A stretch of DNA of 64,000 nucleotides from Oribacterium sp. oral taxon 102 (GCF_013394775.1 NZ_JABXYT010000001.1:1-64000); one strand, 5' to 3'. Numbered from the stretch's first letter, positions 26,760 to 35,873 are shown. Numbers and translations are program-made. The notes: generated from the letters alone by a model not told the origin.

Positions 26760-27398
26760 TCAGTCCTGAATCCAGCCCTCATCCGACGGATTATCCCGGA
26801 AGCGAAGCAGCTTCGCCTCATCCGACGGCTGTATATAGCCCTCTGATACTGCCACCTTTACGAGGCTGTCGAGATCGCAGAGGCTGTGATTCTCTACACC
26901 TGCCGCTGCGAGCCGCTCTATCCCCTTCCGCATCCCATAGGTGAAAATACTGACAATGCCGAGCACCTCCGCGCCCGCCTCACGAAGCGGCTCCACACAA
27001 TCCAGCACAGAGCCGCCAGTCGAAATCAGATCCTCTATCACCACGACCTTCTGACCGGGAAGCAGTCTCCCCTCGATCTGGTTCTTCCTGCCGTGATCCT
27101 TCGCAGCGCCGCGGACATAGCCCATCGGCTTGCCGAGAATATCTGCCGCAATCGCCGCATGCGCGATGCCCGCGGTGGAGGTGCCGAAGAGTGCCTCTGC
27201 CTCCGGATAGTGCTCCCGTACCTTCTCCGCGATGCCTCTCTCAATCAATGTGCGAACCTCCGGATAGCTGAGTGTCAGCCGATTGTCGCAGTAGATCGGA
27301 GACTTGATGCCGGACGCCCAGGTAAACGGCTCCTCCGGCCGCAGAAATACCGCTCTGATGGAAAGCAGTCCCTTCGCAATCTCTTCTTTTGTCACCAT
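26760..27398 (-). CDS. pyrE: Orotate phosphoribosyltransferase
   Basis: 212 residues from the Met at 27398, preceded by AAGGGG; the frame runs on to 27479 across the end of pyrF. Makes orotidine-5'-phosphate from orotate and PRPP. The PRPP motif reads VVVIEDLISTGGSV (about 122-135), and the KDHGRKNQIEG flexible loop is present. The C-terminal half has an added IFTYGM...GVENHSL segment usual in the longer Firmicute form. Confidence 0.94.
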   Translation of the reverse strand: MVTKEEIAKGLLSIRAVFLRPEEPFTWASGIKSPIYCDNRLTLSYPEVRTLIERGIAEKVREHYPEAEALFGTSTAGIAHAAIAADILGKPMGYVRGAAKDHGRKNQIEGRLLPGQKVVVIEDLISTGGSVLDCVEPLREAGAEVLGIVSIFTYGMRKGIERLAAAGVENHSLCDLDSLVKVAVSEGYIQPSDEAKLLRFRDNPSDEGWIQD

Positions 27399-27438
27399 GA
27401 TTTCCCCTTTTCTCCTTCTTCTCTTTTCCAATTCCGTC

Positions 27439-28143
27439 TCAACCGACGAATTCCGCCAGTGCCCTGCGGTACGCCGCAACCGGATCCTCTGCCCTCGTGA
27501 TCGGACGCCCGACCACGATATAGTCCGAACCGATCTCCCGCGCCCTCTCCGGTGTCGTCACTCTCGCCTGATCACCGGTCTCTCCGCCTGCAAAGCGGAT
27601 GCCCGGCGTCACTGTACAGAAGCTCTCTCCCAGTTCCGCATGGATCCTGCCCGCCTCGAGCGGGGAGCAGACTACGCCGTCGAGTCCTGCCTCCTTCGCG
27701 TTTCTCGCATAATGCAGGACGACCTCCTCCATCGGCCTCTCGATCCAGAGCTCCCGCTCCATTCTTGCCTGATCCGTCGAGGTGAGCTGTGTCACCGCAA
27801 TCAGCAGCGGCCGTGTGCCGTCCTCCCGGGTCAGCCCCTCCAGCGCCGCCCGCATCATTTCCACCGTCCCCGCCGCGTGCACATTGGTCATATCCACACC
27901 GAGATCCCGGAGCGAACGCATCCCGCCCCTCACCGTGTTTGGAATGTCATGCAGCTTCAGGTCGAGAAAGATCGGATGCCCCCTCCGTTTGATCTCCCGG
28001 ACGACCTCCGGTCCCTCTGCATAGAAAAGCTCCATGCCGATTTTCACGAACGGCTTCCGCTCCTCTCCCCTGAACGCATCCAGAAACGCGAAGCATTCCT
28101 TCACTCCCGGAAAATCCAGCGCTATGATTACATCCTTTCCCAT
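27439..28143 (-). CDS. pyrF: Orotidine-5'-phosphate decarboxylase
   Basis: 234 residues. Converts OMP to UMP. The family signature is [13 protein letters not shown] (about 60-72) with the catalytic Asp-Lys-Asp array, and ALDFPG opens the barrel. The phosphate-gripping C-terminal motif reads [12 protein letters not shown]. It follows pyrD by 45 bases. Confidence 0.94.
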   Translation of the reverse strand: MGKDVIIALDFPGVKECFAFLDAFRGEERKPFVKIGMELFYAEGPEVVREIKRRGHPIFLDLKLHDIPNTVRGGMRSLRDLGVDMTNVHAAGTVEMMRAALEGLTREDGTRPLLIAVTQLTSTDQARMERELWIERPMEEVVLHYARNAKEAGLDGVVCSPLEAGRIHAELGESFCTVTPGIRFAGGETGDQARVTTPERAREIGSDYIVVGRPITRAEDPVAAYRRALAEFVG

Positions 28144-28188
28144 ATACTCTCCTGTTTCTTTCCGGCGGAGCCTTCCCCGCCGTCTCTC

Positions 28189-29097
28189 CTATACGATGCC
28201 GATAATGTCGCGGATGCGCGCGATTCCGAGTTCCTCGCATTTCTCCGGCAGCTCCTCTATGATGTCCCGACAGACATAGGGATTTACGAGGTTTGCCGCG
28301 CCGACCTGCACCGCGCTCGCCCCTGCCATCATCATTTCCAGCACATCGGAGGCGCTCGAAACGCCGCCTATCCCGATGATCGGAAGCTTCACCGCCTGCG
28401 CCGCCTGATATACCATACGGACGGCAACCGGGAAAACCGCAGGACCGGAAAAGCCGCCCATCCCCCGTTCGAGCACGGGTCGTCTGCTCCGAATGTCGAT
28501 CCGCATTCCGAGCAGCGTATTGATCAGGCTGATGCCGTCCGCCCCCGCGTCCTCCGCCGCCCTCGCGATCTCCGCGATATCCGTCACATTCGGACTGAGC
28601 TTCACATAAACCGGCTTCGTGCTCCGCTTCTTCACCTCTCTTGTTACCTCTGCGACATTCTTCGGGTCTGTCCCGAAGGCAAGTCCGCCGCCATGCACAT
28701 TCGGGCAGGAAACATTCAGCTCCAGCCAGCCTACATTGTCTGCTTCCTCCATCCGCTCCGCCAGCATGCAATATTCCTCTACGGAGAAGCCGGAGATATT
28801 TGCGAGCACCGGCTTTCGATAATGCCTCGCAAGCTCCGGCAGCTCCTCCCGGCATACCTGTGCTGCGCCCGGGTTCTGCAGTCCGACTGCGTTCAGCATT
28901 CCCTCGCTGCATTCCGCAATACGCGGCAGCGGATTCCCATAACGCGGCTCCACCGTTGTTCCCTTGATCGAGATCGAACCCAGAATATTCAGATCATACA
29001 GCTCCAGGAATTCCCTGCCGAAGCCGAAGGTTCCCGACGCGGGGATCACCGGATTGTCCAGATGAATGCCGGAAAGCTCTGTGCTGATATCTACCAT
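28189..29097 (-). CDS. pyrD: Dihydroorotate dehydrogenase, class 1B catalytic subunit
   Basis: 302-residue FMN enzyme that oxidises dihydroorotate. The active-site Cys base is in NVSCPNVHGGG (about 130-140), the hallmark of class 1. FMN-binding segments are GIGGVSSASDVLEM and VGAANLVNP. PyrK encoded just upstream makes it the NAD-linked 1B type. The start overlaps the pyrK stop by 7 bases. Confidence 0.95.
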   Translation of the reverse strand: MVDISTELSGIHLDNPVIPASGTFGFGREFLELYDLNILGSISIKGTTVEPRYGNPLPRIAECSEGMLNAVGLQNPGAAQVCREELPELARHYRKPVLANISGFSVEEYCMLAERMEEADNVGWLELNVSCPNVHGGGLAFGTDPKNVAEVTREVKKRSTKPVYVKLSPNVTDIAEIARAAEDAGADGISLINTLLGMRIDIRSRRPVLERGMGGFSGPAVFPVAVRMVYQAAQAVKLPIIGIGGVSSASDVLEMMMAGASAVQVGAANLVNPYVCRDIIEELPEKCEELGIARIRDIIGIV

Positions 29098-29813
29098 AGG
29101 ATCTCCTCCCTATCAAAAACCGGTCCCTCCTTGCAGACCCGCTTCGCCCCGTTCCGGGTCTCCATGCTGCAGCCCATGCAGGCGCCGAAGCCGCAGCCCA
29201 TCCTTGCCTCGAAGCTGAACTGCCCACCCTTCACGCGCGCAGACACCGCGCGCAGCATCGGCAGCGGTCCGCAGCAGAGCGCATAGTCATGGCTCCCCAG
29301 AATATCTGTGACGAAGCCCCTGTGCCCGTAGCTTCCGTCCACAGTCGTCACGTTGACCGGCACGCCCAGCGCACGGAACTCCCCCTCATAGAAGACATCC
29401 TCCCTGGAATTGAAGCCCAGCGCAACATAGGGATGCTTATTTTCCTGCACCAGCCGCTTGCAGAGCGCATAGAGCGGCGGCACGCCGACCCCTCCGCCCG
29501 CGAGAACCGGCCTGTCCGGCACTGCGCTGCTGTCATAGCCGTTTCCAAGTCCCGTCAGCGCCGAAAGGTAGCTTCCCCTTTCCAGATAGCTCATGTCCTC
29601 CGTGCCCTGTCCGACCACCTTGTAGATCAGTAACAGTCGATCTTTGCTCCAGTCGCAAACAGAAATCGGCCGCCGCAGATAGTGCCCCGGGAGCCGAAGC
29701 TCCACGAACTGTCCCGGCGTCCGGATCGCTTCGGTATCGCCGTCCAGCTCCATCCGGAACACATCCCGTGCGATCTCCCGGTTCGAAATAATCTTATACT
29801 CCACTTCCTTCAT
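29091..29813 (-). CDS. pyrK: Dihydroorotate dehydrogenase electron-transfer subunit
   Basis: 240 residues from the Met at 29813, which has AGGAG upstream and overlaps the end of pyrC by 20 bases. It has an FAD-binding domain (LRRPISVCDW) and an NAD-binding domain (VLAGGGVGVPPLYALC). The [2Fe-2S] cysteines are in GCGFGACMGC and a fourth in VCKEGPVF. It passes electrons from PyrD to NAD. Confidence 0.94.
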   Translation of the reverse strand: MKEVEYKIISNREIARDVFRMELDGDTEAIRTPGQFVELRLPGHYLRRPISVCDWSKDRLLLIYKVVGQGTEDMSYLERGSYLSALTGLGNGYDSSAVPDRPVLAGGGVGVPPLYALCKRLVQENKHPYVALGFNSREDVFYEGEFRALGVPVNVTTVDGSYGHRGFVTDILGSHDYALCCGPLPMLRAVSARVKGGQFSFEARMGCGFGACMGCSMETRNGAKRVCKEGPVFDREEILW

Positions 29814-31161
29814 CTGCTCTCCTGTCCGAAATTCCTCTCTCCCTGTCATAGACCAGCCTGCCGCCGACATAGGTCTGCACAACCTCTCCCTGCACCTCCA
29901 TCCCGTCAAATAGCGTGCTCCGCCCCTTGGAATAAAAGCCCCGGCTGTCCACTCTGTATATGGGGCGCAGATCAATGACAGCAAGGTCAGCATCTGCGCC
30001 TTCCTCAATATATCGCGGCCCCGGAAGGTGAAAAAGCTCCCGCGGCTTCACGGCCATCAGCTCCACCAGCCTTTCCAGCGTAATCGCCCCTGTCCCCTCA
30101 GGCGCCCGATCCACCCGGCAGCGGGCGCGTGCCGGATCCCGCCGCACCAGGTTGTGATAAAGCGCCGGAAATGCACATTCCAGTCCGACGATACCGAAGG
30201 CGGAATGATCCAGCCCTCCCGACTTCTCCTCCTCGGAATGCGGCGCATGATCCGTTATAATGCAGTCGATCGTCCCGTCCTTGATGCCCTCGAGCAGCGC
30301 GGCCCTGTCCGCAGCCTCACGGATCGGCGGATTCATACGCCAGCTCCCGTCCTCTTCGAGCTCCATATCCGTGAACATCAGGTAGTGCGGTCCTGTCTCC
30401 GCGCTCACCCGCACCCCCTCTGCCTTTGCCCGCCGAATCAGCTCCACCGATTCCTTCGTAGAAACGTGACAGACATGGTAGTGCACACCCGTCTCCCGCG
30501 CAAGTGCTATGTCCCGCTCCACCTGCTTCCATTCTGAAGCGGAATTGATCCCGATGTGATGGTGCAGCCGCGCATACACGCCTTCGTGGATGCACCCCCC
30601 CTCCTTGAGCTCTGCCTCATCCTCACAGTGGGCGACGATCGCCCGGTCGAGCTTCGCCGCACGTCGCATCGCCTCCTGCATCGTTTCTCTGTCCTGTACG
30701 CCCTTGCCGTCGTCTGTGTAAGCGACAACATAAGGAGCGATCGCTTCCAGCTCGCCAAGCTCACCTCTCCCGCTCTGGTTTCTGGTGATCGCCCCATAGG
30801 GATAGACATGTATCAGTGCATCCTGCTCGATCACCTCCAGCTCCGGCTGAAGCGTCTCCAATGTGGAGGGAGCCGGACGCAGGTTCGGCATCGCACAAAC
30901 CGCGGTATAGCCGCCGTGCGCAGCCGCCGCCGTCCCGCTCCGTATCGTTTCCTTATACGAAAAACCGGGCTCGCGCAGATGCACATGCACATCTGCGAAG
31001 CCCGGAATAATAAACAATCCGTCCATATCCTGAACGGCGGCGTTCGTCTCTTCGATTTTTGAAAAACTTAACAGAACTTTTCGATCCCGGAGAAGCACAT
31101 CCCGCTTTCGGAAGCCCTCTCTCGTAAAAACCGCCGCATTCTTTAGAAGTCTGTCTCTCAC
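29794..31161 (-). CDS. pyrC: Dihydroorotase
   Basis: 455 residues from a GTG at 31161, preceded by AAGGAGG; the frame extends to 31359 but no better start lies there. Zinc amidohydrolase that closes carbamoyl-aspartate to dihydroorotate. Metal motifs are DVHVHLREPG (about 60-69) and ITDHAPHS (about 305). The RLHHHIGINSASE segment resembles the type-I family. It is the first gene of the operon. Confidence 0.94.
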   Translation of the reverse strand: MRDRLLKNAAVFTREGFRKRDVLLRDRKVLLSFSKIEETNAAVQDMDGLFIIPGFADVHVHLREPGFSYKETIRSGTAAAAHGGYTAVCAMPNLRPAPSTLETLQPELEVIEQDALIHVYPYGAITRNQSGRGELGELEAIAPYVVAYTDDGKGVQDRETMQEAMRRAAKLDRAIVAHCEDEAELKEGGCIHEGVYARLHHHIGINSASEWKQVERDIALARETGVHYHVCHVSTKESVELIRRAKAEGVRVSAETGPHYLMFTDMELEEDGSWRMNPPIREAADRAALLEGIKDGTIDCIITDHAPHSEEEKSGGLDHSAFGIVGLECAFPALYHNLVRRDPARARCRVDRAPEGTGAITLERLVELMAVKPRELFHLPGPRYIEEGADADLAVIDLRPIYRVDSRGFYSKGRSTLFDGMEVQGEVVQTYVGGRLVYDRERGISDRRADEGSGV

Positions 31162-31201
31162 CGATTCCTCCTTCAAATGTGTCCGTTCGTAGTTCTGAGA
31201 G

Positions 31202-31230
31202 AGTATAGCACAGCGCTTTCCCGAAAGCAA
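31202..31230 (-). promoter_or_regulatory. Sigma-A promoter of the pyr operon
   Basis: On the minus strand the -35 box TTGCTT (31225-31230) and -10 box TATACT (31202-31207) are 17 bases apart. The likely start of transcription is about 35 bases before the pyrC GTG. No PyrR-type anti-terminator hairpins were seen in this short leader. Confidence 0.75.
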
Positions 31231-31277
31231 GATACTGCGCAGCATTTCCCATATCATGCACGAGCCATAAAGTAAGC

Positions 31278-31311
31278 GTTCAGTCACCCTGTAACAGGGG
31301 GGCGGCTGAAC
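31278..31311. repeat. Inverted repeat with nested palindrome upstream of the pyr promoter
   Basis: GTTCAG (31278-31283) pairs with CTGAAC (31306-31311) and encloses CCCTGTAACAGGG, a palindrome with a one-base centre. It lies about 50 bases upstream of the -35 box of pyrC. A related TGTAACNGTTCAG string occurs at 17728-17740 and 35902-35914. Its role is unknown. Confidence 0.4.
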
Positions 31312-31445
31312 TGCTGCATAAATCTTAATTGCTGTTTGAAATTTCACCTCGAAATTCAAAAGGCAGAACTTAATCTCTCCAAAGAAAAAGATAGCAGTTA
31401 ACCCTTCTAAAAAAGAGGAATATCGGAAATTCTGTACTTGACACC

Positions 31446-31535
31446 GGGCTCACCCCTGCATCCGCGAGGAAGCCATAAACTCGGTCTCTCGACCGATTGC
31501 GCGTTTGGGCTCACCCCCGCATCTGCGGGGAAGCC
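31446..31535. CRISPR. Two-repeat CRISPR relic, type I-E-like repeat
   Basis: Two 29-base repeats start at 31446 and 31507, exactly 61 bases apart, so the single spacer (31475-31506) is 32 bases. This is the usual repeat/spacer geometry of type I-E. The second repeat has an intact palindromic stem (CCCCGCATCTGCGGGG); the first differs at three positions. Both open with GGGCTCACCCC and end GGAAGCC. There is no third repeat at 31568 and no cas gene in the window. An AT-rich leader-like stretch lies to the left (about 31370-31445). Confidence 0.7.
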
Positions 31536-31575
31536 GCTGCTCCGCTTCTTCGAAGCTCCCGCATCGCTGCCAGCT

Positions 31576-31642
31576 ATCCGCACTTTCACAATGTTTGCAC
31601 ATCGCCTCGTGCTCATACCTGACAGGGAACTTATACAGTAAA
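31576..31642 (+). repeat. Dispersed intergenic repeat element, copy B (short form)
   Basis: It opens with CGCACTTTCACAATG and continues to CTCATACCTG, then passes directly into ACAGGGAACTTATACAGTAA. Both ends match copy A at 38268-38393, but the middle (about 55 bases) is missing. It lies right after the CRISPR relic. Confidence 0.65.
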
Positions 31643-31685
31643 TCCGTGAAAGAGAAGTATCAAATTTTATGATGCAACACCAAAA

Positions 31686-31728
31686 AAGCTTCTGCCGGAA
31701 TCCCCTCCTCTCCTGCGATCAGAAGCTT
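31686..31728 (-). terminator. Terminator of the TPM/zinc-ribbon/lipoprotein operon
   Basis: AAGCTTCTG (31686-31694) and CAGAAGCTT (31720-31728) form a perfect 9-bp stem. On the minus strand the stem is followed by TTTTTT. The upstream arm overlaps the last codon and stop of the TPM-domain gene. Confidence 0.65.
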
Positions 31729-33098
31729 CTGCCGGAGCCGGAATGAGAGCTGCCGGAATGTCCGCTGTAGGAGCGGGAATAACTCGATTGCCCGGAGGAG
31801 GGGCTGCTTCTTTCCTCGACGATGCGGCGGGTCTTTTTCGTCACATTCAGGAAGCGGTCGGAGACCGCCCGAACCGAAACACTTCCCGGCAGAATATAGC
31901 CCGCTGCATTCTCGGCGCTCTTCGGCGTTCCCTTGTCCGTTTTCCACCATGCTCTGGCGAAAAGAATCCCGCCGGTCACAATGCCGAATAGCATAGAGGA
32001 CAGCAGCGACCAGAGCCAGGAGGAGACGCTCCGCGTCACTCTGCCCGTCCGCTCCATATGCTCCAGATCCCGAAGGATCCCCTCGCCGCCTTCGTAGCAG
32101 CGTCCCTTCCGAAGCAGGGAAGCACACTTCTCCTCAATACGCACCCGGTTTACCTCTGTCATCCTCTCAGGCTCCGCTATCCCGGTACAGAGCAGCGCCG
32201 TCTCCTTGTCCGGGAAGAGCCCGGCCAGAAGACAGCTGCGATCCTCCCCTTCTCCGAAGCTGTGGTAATGGTAAAAGCTCTCCAGATATTCCGCTTCCGG
32301 GATTCCATAGGAAGAGGCATCTGTATAAAGCAGCGCTATCGTATAGCCCAGCTCTTCGGAAAGCGCCCGCGCCTGCTCTTCCAGCTCCCTTCTCTCCGTC
32401 CTTGTGAGCACTCCGCTCTCATCGATCACATATGGCGCTTCGAGCACCGCGCTGTTCTCTGCCTCCATCCCGCGATCCGGATACCAGTCCGGTGCAAAGG
32501 GAACCCCCTTCCGGCAGAGCGTCTCTCCGCTCTCGATCCAGCGGAGAATCGCCTCCTCGTATTCTCCCTCCCGCAGATACGCATACAGCACGTCATCCAT
32601 CGTATCTGCGACGGACTCGGTATAGAGCGACATCATATCAGAGCCGGTGCAGCAGACCCAGCCTCCGCGATCCGTCGGATCCATATCAAGAAAGAGGCAG
32701 ATGCCCTCCCGCTCGACACCGCTTCCATAGCCCGAGAAATCATAGAAGTCCGCCGCGCAGACATTCTTCCCCATCCCGTAGTCTGTGACATCCGTATAGA
32801 TCACGAAGTCCTTTCCGCTGCTTTCCCTCGCAGCCGCGATAGATACAGAAATCCGCTTCTCCTCCGCTTCTGTGAGAATATCCGCATTGTCCACGACTCT
32901 CGGAGCTTCCGCATCGGAAAAAAAGACGAAGTCCTCGAGATTCTCCGGCCACCAATCCGGAAGCCGCTCCGGAACCGACAGCTCCGAACTGCCGATTCGT
33001 GTCCCGACATCTCCGGTTCTTCCCGCAGCAAATGCCGATATCCCCACGAGGAGGAAGCAGAGCAGAAGAAGCGGCATTGCCTTATGACAGGTCTTCAT
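31719..33098 (-). CDS. Secreted/membrane TPM-domain protein with two tandem TPM modules
   Basis: 459 residues from the Met at 33098, with a signal peptide (MPLLLLCFLLVGISAFA). Two TPM domains follow: VVDNADILTEAEEKRISVSI onward (about 60-190) and VIDESGVLTRTERRELEEQ onward (about 235-360). One transmembrane helix (SWLWSLLSSMLFGIVTGGI) lies at about 375-393, and a Ser/Gly/Arg-rich tail ends the protein (SYSRSYSGHSGSSHSGSG). TPM proteins of the YgcG type are envelope proteins with acid-phosphatase-like folds, function mostly unknown. Last gene of a three-gene unit. Confidence 0.85.
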   Translation of the reverse strand: MKTCHKAMPLLLLCFLLVGISAFAAGRTGDVGTRIGSSELSVPERLPDWWPENLEDFVFFSDAEAPRVVDNADILTEAEEKRISVSIAAARESSGKDFVIYTDVTDYGMGKNVCAADFYDFSGYGSGVEREGICLFLDMDPTDRGGWVCCTGSDMMSLYTESVADTMDDVLYAYLREGEYEEAILRWIESGETLCRKGVPFAPDWYPDRGMEAENSAVLEAPYVIDESGVLTRTERRELEEQARALSEELGYTIALLYTDASSYGIPEAEYLESFYHYHSFGEGEDRSCLLAGLFPDKETALLCTGIAEPERMTEVNRVRIEEKCASLLRKGRCYEGGEGILRDLEHMERTGRVTRSVSSWLWSLLSSMLFGIVTGGILFARAWWKTDKGTPKSAENAAGYILPGSVSVRAVSDRFLNVTKKTRRIVEERSSPSSGQSSYSRSYSGHSGSSHSGSGRSF

Positions 33099-33103
33099 TC
33101 CTC

Positions 33104-34204
33104 TCACCTCCCCAGAAAATACTGCACGATCTTCCATAGCATCGATATCGCTCCGATTGCCAGCGCTCTGGTACAGAAGTAGCGGAGCTGAATCCCCGCA
33201 TCCATCGGCAGCTTCCCCACAACCTTTCCGGTCTGCCCGTTGACCGTGAAATCATACGTCTCCCCCTTGAAATGGATCTGAAAGGTATAGACCGGGAACA
33301 GCAGATATTGCGCATTGATATGCGCCTGCAGCCTGCCGCCTGTCTCCACGGCACGCAGATAGCCTGCGCCTGCCTGCCGATCGATGCATTCCTTCATACT
33401 GCTCTGCATCCTCCGCAACGCTCTCTCACTGATGTCCTCCTTTGCCACGTCGAAACGATCCGCTGTGAAGCCTTGCAGATAATCTGTTCGGAATTCCGTC
33501 TGCGCAGAGAGATCAAAGGGCTCCAGAGAATCCATCATCGCGTCATCCAGCCTGCTGCTGGCATCCACCGGCAGTCCCCTGAATCCGATCGCGACATCTC
33601 GCAGCAGCTCATAGTTATGGTATTCCGTAACCTCGCATTTTCCTCTCCAATAGGATCTGGTCTTCGTGGCATAGAACTGCTTCCTGCCGGACAGCCCTCC
33701 ATCGAAGACCCAGAACGGAACGTAAACCCCTGTGACCTTTCCCATCCGGCTCTCGGAGAAGAAGTCCTTCGGCAGCAATATCCGGTTCTTGTAGAAGCCT
33801 GCCATCGCCGCAGGGAGCTGCTCCGGAGTAATCCGGAAGGGGATCAGCCCATTCGGGCGCAGAGCCCCGCTGACCTTATCCGTGAGAATGATATTATTGC
33901 CGCAGTAGGGACAGCGCAGCGAGAACTGCTCCGCCGCAGCCAAAACCTCCGCGCCGCAGGAGACGCAGTTGTAAACCGGAAGCTGCGCTGCATCCAGCGC
34001 GGCCGCCCGTTCACCCAGACCGGCAAAATCAAAGCCTTCGATCTCCGCCTCCTGCGCCTCCGGCTTCCTGATCTTCTTCGGCACTTCCGGCTTTTCGGAG
34101 ATCTCCAGAACCGTGCCGCAGAAGTCACAAATCTTTTTTCCGCTTGCCGGATCGTAGCGAAGCGGCGCCGTACAGTTCGGGCATTTCTCTTCTATAACAG
34201 ACAT
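33104..34204 (-). CDS. Zinc-ribbon protein with C-terminal membrane anchor
   Basis: 366 residues, function unknown. Two zinc ribbons lie near the N-terminus: CPNCTAPLRYDPASGKKICDFC (pieces CPNC and CDFC, about 8-29) and CVSC...CPYC (about 80-100). A long mixed domain follows (VYVPFWVFDGGLSG, VKEDISERALRRM-like segments), ending in a hydrophobic stretch (ALAIGAISMLWKIVQYFL). This matches the TFIIB-type zinc-ribbon proteins often found beside TPM-domain genes. It lies between the lipoprotein and TPM genes. Confidence 0.75.
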   Translation of the reverse strand: MSVIEEKCPNCTAPLRYDPASGKKICDFCGTVLEISEKPEVPKKIRKPEAQEAEIEGFDFAGLGERAAALDAAQLPVYNCVSCGAEVLAAAEQFSLRCPYCGNNIILTDKVSGALRPNGLIPFRITPEQLPAAMAGFYKNRILLPKDFFSESRMGKVTGVYVPFWVFDGGLSGRKQFYATKTRSYWRGKCEVTEYHNYELLRDVAIGFRGLPVDASSRLDDAMMDSLEPFDLSAQTEFRTDYLQGFTADRFDVAKEDISERALRRMQSSMKECIDRQAGAGYLRAVETGGRLQAHINAQYLLFPVYTFQIHFKGETYDFTVNGQTGKVVGKLPMDAGIQLRYFCTRALAIGAISMLWKIVQYFLGR

Positions 34205-34240
34205 ACTTCCCGCCTTCCCGCATCATCATTTCCATGCCGC

Positions 34241-35674
34241 TCAGAGGTTATCGTGGAAGCTGCATCGCTCGATCTCGGGCATCCCGTCAGAGAAGGTTTT
34301 ATAGATATTGTCCTCAAACCGGCAGTCCGTAAACTCCGATGCGCTTTCCGGCATTGTCATGAAGTTATATTCCTTGCTGCCATTCTTCCGAAAGCTGCAA
34401 TTCGTGAAACGGATAGAATAGCTGCCATTGAAATCAAGCATCTGGAAACCCGTACTGTCATGCATGTCGCAATTCTCCGCTTCCAGCATATAGGTTCCCC
34501 ACAGGCTGATGATGCCGTAGGTACACTCATAGATTTCTGTATCCTTCAGATTGATATTGTAGCAGCTCTCCGCTTCCAGGCCGTAGCTGCCGCTTCCATA
34601 CAGATGACAGCCCTGCAGCTGAACATCATCGCAGCCCTGCAGGAAAACGACACTCCCGGAGCAGGTTCCCGGTTCCACCCGATGCCCGAGGGTCAGTCCG
34701 CTGAGCTTGATTTGGCCGCAGTTATAGAACGGAAGCACCGGACGCACCGAGTCATCGATGCAGAGCTCCGTCAGCTCCTCCGACTCTGCCATAAGATACA
34801 AATCCCTCACAGAGCTGATATAGAAGCCTATGATCTCCGATCCCGAGCCGCCGGCCGTCAGGTGATCCCCCCCTCTCTCCTGTTTCCCTATCTCCGAAAG
34901 ATCGTACACACCCGGCTTCAATATGATTTTTGTACGGTCTCCAATCGCTTCCGCAAGCTCCTCTGCGGTCGATACCGTAACAATGCGGGAATATCGGTAG
35001 TCCGAAGCATGCTTGATCTTCTCCGTCCCCTCCTTCAGAAAGGTCGAGACACTTTCCCATTCATCGTCCTCCCCATAGCTCCCCTTTTCCAGCTGCATCA
35101 GATCCTGCTCTGCATTCAGCGCGAAGCGCAGCGGCTCCTCTGCCCAGCGGCCCTTCTCTCCGACGAGGCTCCACTGTGGTCCCTCAGCGCCCTCATACAG
35201 CGGCTCCTCTACTTTCTCCATGATGACATGGTAGTATGTCATGCCTGTGCTGTACTGATACTGCACATCTCTGTAATCCGCATACAGCACGCCGTCTTCC
35301 ACATAGAAAAAAACACTTTTCACAGCTCCGTCTCCATCCTCCGCCATCGTGAAGTTTGTGTTCTTCTCCCCCTCCTCATCGAAATAAGAATAGGTCCAGC
35401 AGATATTGGTCCATTCCCCCAAGAGCGTCTCCAGCTCCTGCTCTGTGAAGCCTCCGGCACCCTCTGTTTTCTTGTTTCCCTCTCGGAGCCTCTTCAGCAA
35501 ATCCCCCCCCTCGTCCTTTTCTCCTTTTCCGGTCTCGGAGGACTCCGCCGTACCCTGCTCCCGCCCGGTCTTCTCCCCGCAGCCGATCAGCAGCAATCCT
35601 GTCAGCAGCAGAATGAGCCATAGCAGCCTGTGTCTCCGCCCTCTTCCATGCTTCGCGTTTCTTCTTGCCCTCAT
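34241..35674 (-). CDS. Lipoprotein with right-handed parallel beta-helix
   Basis: 477 residues from the Met at 35674, which has GGAGG upstream. Signal peptide with lipobox LLLIGCGEK. The N-terminal half (about 30-230) is unrecognised and acidic. The C-terminal half (about 240-470) has beta-helix repeats of the pectate-lyase/NosD kind (CDDVQLQGCHLYGSGSYGLE, CYNINLKDTEIYECTYGI, CDMHDSTGF, FTDCRFEDNIY). There are no clear catalytic residues, so surface binding is as likely as lyase activity. First gene of the unit. Confidence 0.75.
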   Translation of the reverse strand: MRARRNAKHGRGRRHRLLWLILLLTGLLLIGCGEKTGREQGTAESSETGKGEKDEGGDLLKRLREGNKKTEGAGGFTEQELETLLGEWTNICWTYSYFDEEGEKNTNFTMAEDGDGAVKSVFFYVEDGVLYADYRDVQYQYSTGMTYYHVIMEKVEEPLYEGAEGPQWSLVGEKGRWAEEPLRFALNAEQDLMQLEKGSYGEDDEWESVSTFLKEGTEKIKHASDYRYSRIVTVSTAEELAEAIGDRTKIILKPGVYDLSEIGKQERGGDHLTAGGSGSEIIGFYISSVRDLYLMAESEELTELCIDDSVRPVLPFYNCGQIKLSGLTLGHRVEPGTCSGSVVFLQGCDDVQLQGCHLYGSGSYGLEAESCYNINLKDTEIYECTYGIISLWGTYMLEAENCDMHDSTGFQMLDFNGSYSIRFTNCSFRKNGSKEYNFMTMPESASEFTDCRFEDNIYKTFSDGMPEIERCSFHDNL

Positions 35675-35832
35675 ACCCTTACCTCCTTCTATAGGTTGTC
35701 TTAAAAAGAGGCGCATCATACCCCCGGTTTCCCATGGGCATAACGCGCCTGTCTTTTCGATACCATATTACAACCTGTCCAGTGCCGAAGACCAAACCCG
35801 CTCTCGGGCTCTCCGCGCATTTCTATGAGGTA

Positions 35833-35861
35833 ATTTTACCTGATTTTACACGATATTACAA
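35833..35861 (-). promoter_or_regulatory. Promoter of the beta-helix lipoprotein operon
   Basis: On the minus strand -35 TTGTAA (35856-35861) and -10 TAAAAT (35833-35838) are 17 bases apart. The 160-base leader before the start codon is not explained. Confidence 0.5.
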
Positions 35862-35873
35862 GCCTTCCCACCC

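Noticed and set aside
27304..29286. 660-codon open frame opposite the pyr genes
   Set aside because: Shadow of pyrE, pyrF and pyrD. It has no recognisable protein features.
31162..31270. Possible PyrR or other pyrimidine attenuator in the pyr leader
   Set aside because: The leader from the predicted start to the GTG is only about 35 bases, too short for the usual anti-terminator and terminator hairpins.
31475..31506. CRISPR spacer as a regulatory palindrome (CGGTC/GACCG)
   Set aside because: The short inverted pair is likely chance within a 32-base spacer; the repeat spacing explains the locus better.
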